Position numbers and translations under genes: made by a program
Shown: positions 43,804 to 53,365 of the stretch, one piece after another
How the letters are laid out: the number at the start of each line of letters is the position of its first letter
Numbering within the stretch: the stretch's first letter is position 1
Assembly (NCBI GenBank): GCA_044772875.1
Contig: CP173058.1
Span: 1,674,001-1,738,000, forward strand
Direction of reading: 5' to 3'
DNA: 64,000 bases
DNA from: Morganella morganii_D
Lineage (GTDB): Bacteria; Pseudomonadota; Gammaproteobacteria; Enterobacterales; Enterobacteriaceae
The notes under the pieces: model-generated
The model's database searches: none
What the model was told of the DNA's origin: nothing
What the model saw: only the letters and a program-made list of their open reading frames with translations

Positions 43804-45195
43804 TCAGCCGGCGCGAAAACGATCCTGCGCCATCTGAATCAGCGGTGTGCGGGTGCGTTTTATACCGCTGCCCGCTTCAGCTTCCGGTAATGCATAGCAG
43901 GCAGCAGGGCGCATAAAGGCCGGCAATTCCGCCTGACACCAGTCACTGAAATGCCGCCGCTGTTCCTCTGTCCAGTCATCATAATCACGGATGAGATATA
44001 CCGGTACGGCACCGAACTCGTCACTGCTGACCGGTACCACCAGGCACTCCGTGATCAACGGATAGTGCATCAGCTGCTTTTCTGTCACTTCCGGCTGCAC
44101 ATTTTCACCGCCGCAGCAGAAAAGATTATCCAGCCGCCCGTCGATCACCAGCTCCCCTTCCTGTATATGGCCTTTGTCGCGGGTCGGATACCAGCCGTCG
44201 AGAGAAGGCAATGTATGCAGTGCACCATCCAGCCAGACGCCAGAGGCAAAACTGTCACCTTTGATCAGGATCTGCTGCTGTTCATCCAGGCGGATGTCTT
44301 TGCCGGGCAGCGGATTTCCCGCCCCCGGTTTGCCGTCTGCCCGTTTTGCACAGACTGTCGACGCAAATTCTGTCATGCCGTAACCGCACCAGCAGCGGAT
44401 CCCCCGTGCTTCTGCCGCTTCAGTCAGCGCAACGGAAATAGCCGCACCACCGAGCAGAACATCACGCAGCGGCGGCAGGGTTTCCGGTGATTGCAGCAGA
44501 CGCCAGAGCTGTGTCGGCACCAGGGAGGCGTGAGTACATCCGCGCAGCGACTCCGCCAGCGTTTCCCCTTCTGCCCTCACCACCATTTCAGCACCCTGCA
44601 ACAGCCAGCGCCAGAGAATACCCTGTCCTGAAACATGACACAGCGGCAGTGATAACAGCCAGCTGTCACCGGCCTGATAGTTCAGAAGCGATACCACTCC
44701 CTGAGCCGCCGCCAGATGCGCCACCGGACGGTGAGCAACAGCTTTCGGCAGCCCAGTGGATCCGGAAGTCAGTATCAGTGTTGCCAGCCGTTTCGGGTGC
44801 GGGATCACTTCCGGCGGTTCTGTGCCGTTCACGGCCGGATCCAGTGTTTTCAGCGGCAGTGTCACTGTGCCGTCACTCCGGTCACACAAAAAATCCGCAT
44901 CCAGTGACGCGACCAGCTCTGCCTGTAACAAGCGCGGAAGTGCGGGATTGAGTATCAGAATAACCGCTCCGCAGCGCAGCAGCGCCAGGAAATCCGTCAC
45001 CAGTTCTGTGCTGTTTTTACCGCGCAGTACCACGCAGTTACTTTCCCGCAATCCCTGCTGATAAAACCCGGCAGCGCGGGCATCCACCCGGGCCGCCAGT
45101 TCTGTCCATGACAGCAATGAATCCGCACAACGCAGCGCGGTTTTGTCCGGCGTCTGCTGAGCGTGCGCAACCCACGGCCATTGTGCTGCCGTCAT
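43804..45195 (-). CDS. menE: o-Succinylbenzoate--CoA ligase
   Basis: MenE activates o-succinylbenzoate to its CoA thioester by way of an acyl-adenylate in menaquinone synthesis. The 463-residue protein (E. coli 451) is an ANL-family enzyme with the ATP loop LTSGSTGLPKA at residues 142-152, CGYGMTEFAS downstream and the hinge block DGWYPTRDKGHI. The C-terminal lysine is in SGIKRTRTPLI. The start is at 45195, where ATG overlaps the menC stop by one base (TGATG); ATG at 45201 is an alternative. It is the last gene of the men operon. Confidence 0.93.
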   Translation of the reverse strand: MTAAQWPWVAHAQQTPDKTALRCADSLLSWTELAARVDARAAGFYQQGLRESNCVVLRGKNSTELVTDFLALLRCGAVILILNPALPRLLQAELVASLDADFLCDRSDGTVTLPLKTLDPAVNGTEPPEVIPHPKRLATLILTSGSTGLPKAVAHRPVAHLAAAQGVVSLLNYQAGDSWLLSLPLCHVSGQGILWRWLLQGAEMVVRAEGETLAESLRGCTHASLVPTQLWRLLQSPETLPPLRDVLLGGAAISVALTEAAEARGIRCWCGYGMTEFASTVCAKRADGKPGAGNPLPGKDIRLDEQQQILIKGDSFASGVWLDGALHTLPSLDGWYPTRDKGHIQEGELVIDGRLDNLFCCGGENVQPEVTEKQLMHYPLITECLVVPVSSDEFGAVPVYLIRDYDDWTEEQRRHFSDWCQAELPAFMRPAACYALPEAEAGSGIKRTRTPLIQMAQDRFRAG

Positions 45196-46166
45196 CACCA
45201 TTGCCCTGTCTGAGTTAATTGATCTGCGGTTATCAGCGTCAGTGTACTGCCCGGCCACGGGCGGACCAGTTGTGACTGCATCAGGGACAGCGTATCCAGC
45301 CCCGGCAGGGTATCCGGCGTCAGCCATCCGGCAAGACGGGCCAGTTGTGTCAGCCCGAAACTACTCTCCACCGAGGAACTGATCACCGCCTGCAATCCTT
45401 CACGATGTGCCGCCGTAATCAGTTCACGGCAGCGGGCAATACTGCCTGTCAGCGTGGGTTTGATCACAATCGCGGCCACACCGGGCTGTGCTTTTACCAT
45501 AAATCCCGGCTCACGGACAGATTCATCCCAGGCGACAGCAATACCGGCGTCCTGCGCATAACACAGTGATTCTTCCGGTGTTTTGCACGGCTCTTCCAGA
45601 AAATCTATCCGGGCACGGTGTTCCGGTGCCACATATCTGGCGAAACCATCCGCTTTGGCGCGGGTCCAGCTGCGGTTGGCATCCAGGCGCAGACGCAGAT
45701 CCGGCACTGCCTCCAGCAGCAGGTTGACCACCATCCCGTCACGAACGGCCTCATACAGCCCGACTTTCACTTTGGCGATTTTCTCACCTTCCATAGCATC
45801 GAGTGCGAGAATTAAATCATCCGGATCGCCGGTACAGAGCGGCGCTTTGCGGGTATTTAGAGTCTGCGGCAGTGTGCTGTCCAGCTCGGCAAGCGCACAA
45901 CTCAGGCCGAACGCTACGGACGGCAGCGGACTTTCCGCCGGATTGCCGTCCTGACACCAGGCGGCAATCCACAGTTCTGCCGCCTGTTGTGCTTCGGCGA
46001 GGGTTTCGTGACTGAATTCCGGCAGAGGGGAAATTTCTCCCCACCCTTCGCGGTCATCCTCCCGCAGACAGACCAGCAGTCCGTCACGGGTTTTCAGACG
46101 CTGGTTACGCAGAATAACGCCTGCCTCCATCGGCAGGCTGAAGCTGTACAATGTGGCGTGGCGCAT
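45195..46166 (-). CDS. menC: o-Succinylbenzoate synthase
   Basis: MenC dehydrates SHCHC to o-succinylbenzoate. It is an enolase-superfamily enzyme of 323 residues. The catalytic lysine Lys134 (AKVKVGLYEA), the metal ligands Asp162 (RLDANRSW), Glu191 (FLEEPC) and Asp214 (AWDESV), and the second lysine Lys236 (VIKPTLTG) are all present, each one residue beyond E. coli numbering. It overlaps menB (TAATG) and menE (TGATG) by one base. Confidence 0.95.
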   Translation of the reverse strand: MRHATLYSFSLPMEAGVILRNQRLKTRDGLLVCLREDDREGWGEISPLPEFSHETLAEAQQAAELWIAAWCQDGNPAESPLPSVAFGLSCALAELDSTLPQTLNTRKAPLCTGDPDDLILALDAMEGEKIAKVKVGLYEAVRDGMVVNLLLEAVPDLRLRLDANRSWTRAKADGFARYVAPEHRARIDFLEEPCKTPEESLCYAQDAGIAVAWDESVREPGFMVKAQPGVAAIVIKPTLTGSIARCRELITAAHREGLQAVISSSVESSFGLTQLARLAGWLTPDTLPGLDTLSLMQSQLVRPWPGSTLTLITADQLTQTGQW

Positions 46167-47023
46167 TACGGGTTACGTTTGAATTTAGAGAAATCCGGTG
46201 AGCGTTTTTCGTTGAATGCGTTACGCCCTTCCTGACCTTCTTCGGTCATGTAAAACAGCATAGTGGCATTACCCGCCAGCTCCTGCAGACCGGACTGCCC
46301 GTCACAATCCGCATTGAGTGCAGCTTTCAGGCAGCGCAGCGCCATCGGGCTGTTTTCCAGCATCTCACGGCACCAGCGCACGGTTTCTTTTTCCAGATCC
46401 GCGTAAGGCACGACGGTATTGACCAATCCCATATCCAGCGCTTCCTGTGCATTGTACTGACGGCACAGGAACCAGATTTCACGGGCTTTTTTCTGGCCGA
46501 CAATCCGCGCCATATAAGAAGCACCCCAGCCGCCGTCAAAAGAACCGACCTTAGGGCCGGTCTGACCAAACATGGCGTTATCCGCCGCAATCGTCAGGTC
46601 ACACATCATATGCAGCACATGACCGCCGCCGATTGCATAACCGGCCACCATTGCCACAACCGGTTTCGGGCAGGTACGGATATCACGCTGTAAATCCAGC
46701 ACATTCAGGTGATGCACACCGCTGTCATCACGGTAGCCGCCGTAGTCACCGCGGATTTTCTGATCACCGCCGGCACAGAAGGCTTTTTCGCCCTGCCCGG
46801 TAAAAATAATGGTGCCGATGCCGTCATCATAACGGGCATTCGCCAGAGCGCTGATCATCTCTTTCACCGTTAACGGGCGGAACGCGTTGCGCACCTGCGG
46901 ACGGTTAATGGTGATTTTGGCGATACCATCTTTTGATTTATGAAACAGAATATCCTGATAATCCCCGGTGCAGTCGACCCATTCAACCGGGGCAGAAAGC
47001 TTTTTTTCGCTCGGATACATCAT
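46166..47023 (-). CDS. menB: 1,4-Dihydroxy-2-naphthoyl-CoA synthase
   Basis: MenB closes the second ring of the naphthoquinone by a Dieckmann-type condensation. It has 285 residues, exactly the usual length, in the crotonase fold. The block KITINRPQVRNAFRPLTVKE and the oxyanion-hole and loop segments GEKAFCAGGDQKIRGDYGGY and VVAMVAGYAIGGGHVLHMMC are typical. The C-terminus ends SPDFSKFKRNP, a family hallmark. It is translationally coupled to menC and follows menH by 14 bases. Confidence 0.96.
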   Translation of the reverse strand: MMYPSEKKLSAPVEWVDCTGDYQDILFHKSKDGIAKITINRPQVRNAFRPLTVKEMISALANARYDDGIGTIIFTGQGEKAFCAGGDQKIRGDYGGYRDDSGVHHLNVLDLQRDIRTCPKPVVAMVAGYAIGGGHVLHMMCDLTIAADNAMFGQTGPKVGSFDGGWGASYMARIVGQKKAREIWFLCRQYNAQEALDMGLVNTVVPYADLEKETVRWCREMLENSPMALRCLKAALNADCDGQSGLQELAGNATMLFYMTEEGQEGRNAFNEKRSPDFSKFKRNP

Positions 47024-47037
47024 AGCGGTGAGTTCCT

Positions 47038-47811
47038 TTAAACAGAATGTAATGATAAAAATGTCCGGACTTCCTCCGCAAACGCGGCGGGATTTGCCTG
47101 ATGGCTATTATGCCCGGCGTACAGGATAGTCCGTGACGGAAAATGGTGTGCTTCTGCAATAGCGCGGAATTTGCTGTCCCGTTCGCCGCAGAGATAGAGC
47201 AGCGGCAGATTCAGGGTATGCAGTTTCTCCGCCAGCAGCGGCTGATGTCCGAGCGAGGTGTCAGACAGCATATCCGCAACCGCAAACGCATTATGATGCA
47301 GATGCTGCTCAACCCGCTGCCGGCGCTGAATCTCATTGAGATCAGCAAAGACGCCCTGACGATACCAGTCATACAGGACAGACGCCAACGGGCGTTCACG
47401 TAACTGTTGTGCCCAGCGGTTATCATGCAGCAGCCGGGCATTGCGCTCATCAAGTGTGGCGAGCCCGGGATTCCCGGCTTCAATAATCAGTCCGCGCAAT
47501 CCTTCAGGGTCACCGTATGCGGCATGATACATCGCCAGCCGCCCGCCGAGAGAGTAGCCAATCAGCCAGTAATCCTTTATCTGATGAGCGGCCAGAGTAT
47601 CAGCAATCAGCCGGCTGACATACGGAAAGTTTTTTGCGCGGACCGGTTGCGAGCCGCCGTGCCCCGGCAAATCAATCAGTAATGAGGGATAGTTTCCGGC
47701 CACCTCTGCCGCAGACAACCACTCTTCTTTATTACCCCACAGACCGTGCAGCCAGACCAACCACGGGCCGGGTCTGTCCGGATAACAGCGCTGTGCGGCC
47801 AGAACCGTCAT
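47038..47811 (-). CDS. menH: 2-Succinyl-6-hydroxy-2,4-cyclohexadiene-1-carboxylate synthase
   Basis: MenH eliminates pyruvate from SEPHCHC to give SHCHC. It is a 257-residue alpha/beta hydrolase. The LHGLWGNKEEW oxyanion block, the nucleophile elbow IGYSLGGRLAMY with Ser87, an aspartate in LCGERDSKF and the histidine in YAGHNSHQANP form the family triad. Its start overlaps the menD stop by four bases (ATGA). Confidence 0.92.
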   Translation of the reverse strand: MTVLAAQRCYPDRPGPWLVWLHGLWGNKEEWLSAAEVAGNYPSLLIDLPGHGGSQPVRAKNFPYVSRLIADTLAAHQIKDYWLIGYSLGGRLAMYHAAYGDPEGLRGLIIEAGNPGLATLDERNARLLHDNRWAQQLRERPLASVLYDWYRQGVFADLNEIQRRQRVEQHLHHNAFAVADMLSDTSLGHQPLLAEKLHTLNLPLLYLCGERDSKFRAIAEAHHFPSRTILYAGHNSHQANPAAFAEEVRTFLSLHSV

Positions 47812-49478
47812 TGTGCCGCCTCACGAACCAGTTTCTGAAGATATTTCGCGCCTTCGTCGCCGTTCGTCACCACTTCAATCACAGTGGCAGAGTGCTGTGA
47901 CCAGGCTTTGCTGACCGCCGCTTTCAGTGATGGCCAGTCCTGCGGGGCGCTGTAGCTGAGGCCGAACATCTGCGCCGCGCCGGCAAAACTGACCGACTGC
48001 GGCATACAGTAGAAACGCTGGCGCTCCTGTTCCGGTGTCGGCAGCATGGAGAAAATTTGCCCGCCGTTATTGTTGACGATCAACAGAACAAACGGCCCGG
48101 AGGTATAACGCAGCAGCGCCAGACTGTTGAGGTCATACAGCGCGGAGATATCCCCGACGACAGCAAGTGTGGGTTTGGCACTGCCGCGCTGAACACCGGC
48201 AGCCGCGGAAATCAGCCCGTCGATACCACTCGCCCCCCGGTTACTGTATACCGGGTAGCCGCACGGCAACTGCGCAAAGGCATCAATCAGCCGGACAATC
48301 AGACTGTTACCGGCAAATAATACGCCCTGCGGCGGCAGCAATTCCGGCAGGCGGCAGGCAATCTGCGCCTCGCCCCATCCGTCACCCAGGGTTTCTGTGA
48401 CATGTGAATTCAGTGTCTTGGTCCATTCCGCCAGCTGTGCTGCCCATGGCGTGCGGTTTTGTGCCGGATGGTCATCCAGCCATTCACTGACACTGCATTC
48501 AAATTTGCGGCCCCGGTGATTTGCCGGATCCAACCGCCCCGGGATGGTATCCACAATCCAGTATTCCGGCGGTGTGCAGGCAGCCTGCCACTCTAAAAGC
48601 CGTTTGCCGGTCAGGCTTGAGCCGAACTGGATCACCACATCCGCCTGTGCCAGAACCTCGCGGTAACGCGGGGAAGCCAGCCAGAGATCCGCATGCGGCA
48701 GCTGCTGCCCGGTCTGGGAAAGGACATCACTGATCAACGGCCAGCCGAGACACTCCGCCCACTGACGCAGCTGTTTGCCTTCAGCGGCCTGCATACGTCC
48801 GGCGATAATCACACCTTTTTTCTGCCGCCAGAAGAACCAGTCATCCACGCTGATCACAGAGGTACAGCGGGTCTGCTGCAACCAGGGTTTATCACTCTGC
48901 CGCCAGTTGCCGAGCTGCGCCTGCCACTCCCTGCCGGTCTGTCCGTCATCATCATACAGCGGCGCGGCAAACGGACAGTTAATATGAGCCGCACCATGTT
49001 GCAGACGGTTCATGATGTCATCAAGGGAAGAAACCAGCCAGGATGCCGGGATATCAAATACCGGACGCGGCAGTGCAAGCGAAGCAAACGGATGGGAAGA
49101 AAAAATACCGGGCTGGCGGATAGCCTGATTTGCGCCGCAGTCAATCAGTTCCGGCGGGCGATCCGCTGTCAGAAAAACAAGGCGTTCGCCGGTCAGTCCT
49201 GCTTCAATCAGCGCCGGATACAGGTTTGCCACCGCCGTTCCGGAAGTGACAATCACAGCCACCGGCAGCCGGGTGCTTTTGGCCAGCCCCAGCGCCAGAT
49301 GGGCAAGTCCGCGCTCATCAAAATGGGTGTGACAGACAAATTTGTCATTGGCAGCAGCGGCCAGTGTCAATGGTGTTGACCGGGAACCCGGCGCGATACA
49401 GATGTGACGCAGCCCGTGACGGCTCAGCGCCTCCAAAATCACTTCCGCCCAGCGGCGGTTCAATGCACTGTTTGACAT
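47808..49478 (-). CDS. menD: 2-Succinyl-5-enolpyruvyl-6-hydroxy-3-cyclohexene-1-carboxylate synthase
   Basis: MenD is a thiamine-diphosphate enzyme that joins 2-oxoglutarate to isochorismate, the first committed step. It has 556 residues (E. coli 556). The N-terminal domain shows CIAPGSRSTPLTLAA and HFDERGLAHLALGLAK, with the ThDP-activating glutamate. The C-terminal cofactor domain contains SNRGASGIDGLISAA and the metal-binding VVGDISALYDLNSLALL. menF ends 126 bases upstream, so a separate promoter before menD is possible. Confidence 0.95.
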   Translation of the reverse strand: MSNSALNRRWAEVILEALSRHGLRHICIAPGSRSTPLTLAAAANDKFVCHTHFDERGLAHLALGLAKSTRLPVAVIVTSGTAVANLYPALIEAGLTGERLVFLTADRPPELIDCGANQAIRQPGIFSSHPFASLALPRPVFDIPASWLVSSLDDIMNRLQHGAAHINCPFAAPLYDDDGQTGREWQAQLGNWRQSDKPWLQQTRCTSVISVDDWFFWRQKKGVIIAGRMQAAEGKQLRQWAECLGWPLISDVLSQTGQQLPHADLWLASPRYREVLAQADVVIQFGSSLTGKRLLEWQAACTPPEYWIVDTIPGRLDPANHRGRKFECSVSEWLDDHPAQNRTPWAAQLAEWTKTLNSHVTETLGDGWGEAQIACRLPELLPPQGVLFAGNSLIVRLIDAFAQLPCGYPVYSNRGASGIDGLISAAAGVQRGSAKPTLAVVGDISALYDLNSLALLRYTSGPFVLLIVNNNGGQIFSMLPTPEQERQRFYCMPQSVSFAGAAQMFGLSYSAPQDWPSLKAAVSKAWSQHSATVIEVVTNGDEGAKYLQKLVREAAQ

Positions 49479-49604
49479 AGCTCACCTTTCCTGACCTGTA
49501 GTTTTCCGTAGTCTACGGATTGATTCAGGAAATACCTTAATGTAGTTCAATAAACCGGTGGATTATTTCATGATTACTGTCCCGGTAAGCAGAAAGTTGC
49601 ACAA

Positions 49605-50936
49605 TCAGTGTGCTTCGCTCTCCAGCAGGGTTCTCAGACCCGCGGCTTTGTTTTCAATTTCGCTCCACTCCGCCTGCGGATCAGAACCTGCGACAATTCC
49701 CGCTCCGGCATACAAATCCACCCGGCTGCCGCTGATTTTCGCGCAGCGCAGCGACACCGCAAATTCACTGCGGGACGGGCTGCAATAGCCGCCGCTGCCC
49801 GCATACCAGTCACGATCAAACGGTTCATTATCACGAAGAAATGCCAGCGCTGCGCTGCGCGGCAGCCCGGCAACAGCGGCAGTCGGCTGAAGCCGCTGTA
49901 AACAATCGCTGTCACGGGGGGCATATAACCTGGCAGAAATAACGCGGTAAAGATGCTGTACTTTGCGCAGACGGATAACCGCCGCCGCACTCACATCCAG
50001 TGTGCTGACCGTACCCTTCAGGCGCTGACAAATATCATCAACCACCACACTGTTTTCATGCACATTTTTTTTATCAGCAAGAAGCCATTGTGCCGCCTCT
50101 TCCGCGCGGTCATCTTCCGGGTAATTCGCCACGGTTCCCGCCAGGGCTTCAGTATACAACTGCGCTCCTGCTCTTAAATAAAGGCGCTCCGGCGGTGAGG
50201 CCACAAACGCACTGTCCGGCCCGGTGACAAGCATATAGTGATAACAGTGGTGATTGCAGTCACAACTGGCCTGCATAAAGGCCGCCGGAGAGACCGGCGC
50301 GGACAGTTCAAGTTCTGTTTTGCGGGCTGTCACCACTTTTTCCAGCTGTCCGCCGGTGATGGCGGTCACCGCATCAGTCACCAGTTGTGTCCAGCCGGTC
50401 TCGTCCGGCTGGTGCCGCGCGCTGATAACTGTGCTGTGCAGCGCCGGGATCCCGGTCTGCCAGACCAGTGAACGCAGAAATTCCAGCGTCTCTTCCGGCG
50501 GGCGGCGACCGTCAATATTCACCAGAAATTGTGTTTCGTTTCCGGTTGTCCGCAGCTCTGTGCGGGGAACAAACAGACAACTGCCGCCGGTGCCCTGTGC
50601 CGGAGACAAGGTATCAAACTGCCAGCTGTTCAGACCCCAGATCCGGATTTGACTCTGTGCCGGTAAGGTATCCAGCAGTGCCTGTGCGTCACTGATATGA
50701 GTGAAATGGCACACTTCCCCGCACACTGCCGCTGTTTCTGTACCATCACGGTGCCGCCAGTAAAACTGCGGCCAGCAGGTCTGGGCATTCAGCCAGCCGA
50801 TCCGGGATGACAGCGGTAATGCTGCCGCCAGTAACGGCGGTAAGGTCACCGCATACTGATAAAGACCATCGGGTTTATTTTTGTTATGCGTTATTTCAAG
50901 ACAGACCTGAGAAATAAAATCAGAAAAAAGAGTCAC
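49605..50936 (-). CDS. menF: Isochorismate synthase MenF
   Basis: MenF isomerises chorismate to isochorismate for menaquinone. The 443-residue chorismate-binding enzyme (E. coli 431) has the conserved blocks ITGGQLEKVVTARKTELEL (general base lysine), FVASPPERLYLRAG, EALAGTVANY and the C-terminal FDRDWYAGSGGYCSPSRSEF, with the magnesium-binding glutamate region. It is the promoter-proximal gene of menFDHBCE. The 183-base gap to the divergent toxin gene carries its promoter. Confidence 0.93.
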   Translation of the reverse strand: MTLFSDFISQVCLEITHNKNKPDGLYQYAVTLPPLLAAALPLSSRIGWLNAQTCWPQFYWRHRDGTETAAVCGEVCHFTHISDAQALLDTLPAQSQIRIWGLNSWQFDTLSPAQGTGGSCLFVPRTELRTTGNETQFLVNIDGRRPPEETLEFLRSLVWQTGIPALHSTVISARHQPDETGWTQLVTDAVTAITGGQLEKVVTARKTELELSAPVSPAAFMQASCDCNHHCYHYMLVTGPDSAFVASPPERLYLRAGAQLYTEALAGTVANYPEDDRAEEAAQWLLADKKNVHENSVVVDDICQRLKGTVSTLDVSAAAVIRLRKVQHLYRVISARLYAPRDSDCLQRLQPTAAVAGLPRSAALAFLRDNEPFDRDWYAGSGGYCSPSRSEFAVSLRCAKISGSRVDLYAGAGIVAGSDPQAEWSEIENKAAGLRTLLESEAH

Positions 50937-51119
50937 TGCTTACTCCGGATATGCAAAATGCGCGGGTCACCGTGATTATACGGTGAGACAAAAATTATTA
51001 AAACCATCCTTCTTTTTTATCCTTGTCACCACTGTGCATTTTAAGCAATTAATGCTGAAACCGATGCTGTTTCGGCCCATTCACTACGACGTTATGTATC
51101 TCATTACAGGGAGATATTT

Positions 51120-52319
51120 ATGCACACACAAACTATGCCGGCTGACCTGATTATTACGGCAGATGAAATAGGTCCCACCACATTAAAGTTACTTCTGAAT
51201 GAAGAGGAGGATACTTTCCGGCCTGCGGGTATATTCACTCATAATGATCTGGTTCATATCAGACGTTACATTAATTACGGAATGACACTTCCCAGAGAAA
51301 CAGAAGATGTTATTGAATTTATCGGATACCGCGATACTGCACTGCCGGGATTTGAACCGCATAATATTCAGCGGTTATTTTCTCATATTCACCAGCATGC
51401 ACTGAGCTGGGAGCATGTTGAATACATGACCAAGCAACAGGCAATTGATCTTGAAATTGCCGGTGCCGGTATCACGACAACCGGTGATTATATTCTGAAC
51501 GCCATCAATGAAATGCCGGTTATCAGCCGGGCTAAAATTATATTACAGGATGCAGTACCGGATAAATTAAAAGACATTACCTATAAGAGGAAAGACAGAG
51601 TTATTTCCGGAGAACTTACAAAAATATTGTCAGCAATGAAAGACGATATTGCGGAGGAACGGAAAAAAACACAGAAAGTGAAAAATATCATTTCCCGCTT
51701 CCGGCTGGAACTGATCGGCGGAATAGATGAGTCCGGGAATGAAATTCCGTCGCTGATTTATGCAGTAAAACGCAAACAGAAAACATTACTAAAAAATCAG
51801 AACAGCAATGCCGCCAGTGATCTGCAATCTGAGATACGGGCCAGAAATGAAGAGATTGAAATCCTGAAGCGGGAGTACAGCCAGTTTGTGAAGCTCTCAT
51901 TCTCCGGCCTGATCGGCGGTATTATCGGGCTTATTATCACTGGTGGTATTTTCGGTTACCGCGCTGAGCAGGTGCGCCGCCGTAAAAATAAACTGCTGGA
52001 AGAAGTGGCAGAACTGGAAGAACAGGTTATTACCCAGCAGACCATACAGCAGCTGATTATCAGACTGGATAAAGAACTGAGTACGCTGGACGGTTATTTT
52101 ACTGATGCCCATGTTGCTGTCGACCATCTCGATTTTATGTGGCAGGTCATGCTGACTGAAATTAACGAGTCCCTGAATACCTTTATGCAGATAAATGATG
52201 CATACAGCCTTTTACAGTTCTCATTACAGCTGAAAAAAATCACCCTCCCCTGGCAACGTGTCCGTGGTTATGCAAAAGAACTCGTCGCTATTTTTGATAC
52301 CGTTAATCTGGCAGCATAA
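51120..52319 (+). CDS. xaxA: Alpha-xenorhabdolysin family binary toxin subunit A
   Basis: This is subunit A of a binary alpha-helical pore-forming cytotoxin of the XaxAB/YaxAB type. The 399-residue protein (Xenorhabdus XaxA is near 408) is mainly helical, with long predicted coiled coils at about residues 165-260 and 285-320. A single very hydrophobic, glycine-rich segment (FSGLIGGIIGLIITGGIFGY, residues 261-280) is the membrane-inserting hairpin tip. The N-terminal IGPTTLKLLLNEEEDTF and IRRYINYGMTLP are family-like. No signal peptide is present, as is usual for this family. AGGGAG precedes the ATG. xaxB follows 14 bases later. Confidence 0.88.
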   Translation: MHTQTMPADLIITADEIGPTTLKLLLNEEEDTFRPAGIFTHNDLVHIRRYINYGMTLPRETEDVIEFIGYRDTALPGFEPHNIQRLFSHIHQHALSWEHVEYMTKQQAIDLEIAGAGITTTGDYILNAINEMPVISRAKIILQDAVPDKLKDITYKRKDRVISGELTKILSAMKDDIAEERKKTQKVKNIISRFRLELIGGIDESGNEIPSLIYAVKRKQKTLLKNQNSNAASDLQSEIRARNEEIEILKREYSQFVKLSFSGLIGGIIGLIITGGIFGYRAEQVRRRKNKLLEEVAELEEQVITQQTIQQLIIRLDKELSTLDGYFTDAHVAVDHLDFMWQVMLTEINESLNTFMQINDAYSLLQFSLQLKKITLPWQRVRGYAKELVAIFDTVNLAA

Positions 52320-52333
52320 TGAAGGAGATTATC

Positions 52334-53320
52334 ATGATGCATTCTGACCTCAGTCCTGAAAATATTACCCTGGCACATATTAAAGCTAAGATTCATGATA
52401 TCAGTAATGATACTGAAACATTGTCATTACCTACCGCTGACCTGCATACTCAGCTCCGTGATATAAAAAAATGGCAAGTCCGGATTCTGAATATTCTTTC
52501 ATCTGAATCTTCAACTATTTATTCCCGGCTGCATAATTTTGATTTGGAAAGTTTATTTAATTCACTTTTTTCGGATACAAAAACACCCTCCGCCCCCCTG
52601 CCTCATGAGAAACAGATTTATGAGTTTCTGATTAGCCAGATTAATATCATATATCATTCAGTGAACAGCATTAATACCCAATTTAATACTGAATATGACG
52701 CCGCAGCTATCCAGATGTTGCAAGGCAATTTATTACATCACCAATCTTTTCTGGATAAGGCTATTACCACTGCCCTGCCGGATATTGAAAAATTCACCTG
52801 CGATAAATTATATTGGGAGGAAAAACTGGCGGTGATTATCCAGTCAGAAGAGATTATTCACCAACGCGGATTTCAGTCTATTTTCGGTACAACAACCCTG
52901 CCGACCACTGAACAACTGAAAGATGTGGAATTATCCTCTTCCGAGCGGTTTATTCTGGATGAACTCCACCGTGTTATTTCTGCTGTTGTGAATACTCTGA
53001 CAGAGGGACTGAGCTATGCTCATCTGGTGGATACCAGAACAACACTCAGTCAGCGGATATATGATCTTAATAAGATTATCCGCAATCTGAAAAAAGACCT
53101 GAAACGCTTGCAGGATCAGATGCAGGAAGTCAGTAATGCGCTCATATTATTGCCTAAACTGCGGGAACTGAATAACCGGATCAATTCCGTGCTGTTATTC
53201 TGGCTGCAAAGTGTTAATCAGTATGAACCTTATTTCAGTCAAAACGTGCCTCTTCAGGGGCTGGATACCCTTATCCTGGCACACCGCCGCTACTTCTCGG
53301 TATTTATCGGTATGGCATAA
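52334..53320 (+). CDS. xaxB: Alpha-xenorhabdolysin family binary toxin subunit B
   Basis: This is the partner subunit of xaxA; both are needed for pore formation in the characterised XaxAB and YaxAB toxins. The 328-residue protein is almost all helical, with long heptad-like stretches (NKIIRNLKKDLKRLQDQMQE). No signal peptide is seen. The start at MMHSDLSPENIT is preferred because AAGGAG lies six bases before it. An ATG overlapping the xaxA stop (TAATG at 52319) is also in frame but would place that site inside the gene. The identification rests on length, helical pattern and pairing with xaxA. Confidence 0.85.
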   Translation: MMHSDLSPENITLAHIKAKIHDISNDTETLSLPTADLHTQLRDIKKWQVRILNILSSESSTIYSRLHNFDLESLFNSLFSDTKTPSAPLPHEKQIYEFLISQINIIYHSVNSINTQFNTEYDAAAIQMLQGNLLHHQSFLDKAITTALPDIEKFTCDKLYWEEKLAVIIQSEEIIHQRGFQSIFGTTTLPTTEQLKDVELSSSERFILDELHRVISAVVNTLTEGLSYAHLVDTRTTLSQRIYDLNKIIRNLKKDLKRLQDQMQEVSNALILLPKLRELNNRINSVLLFWLQSVNQYEPYFSQNVPLQGLDTLILAHRRYFSVFIGMA

Positions 53321-53351
53321 AAAAACCGGGCTGAAATCAGCCCGGTTTTTA
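53320..53351. terminator. Terminator shared by xaxAB and the nuo operon
   Basis: AAAAACCGGGCTGA pairs with TCAGCCCGGTTTTT around AA, so it works on both strands between the convergent toxin and nuo operons. Confidence 0.88.
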
Positions 53352-53365
53352 TATCAGAACAACGG

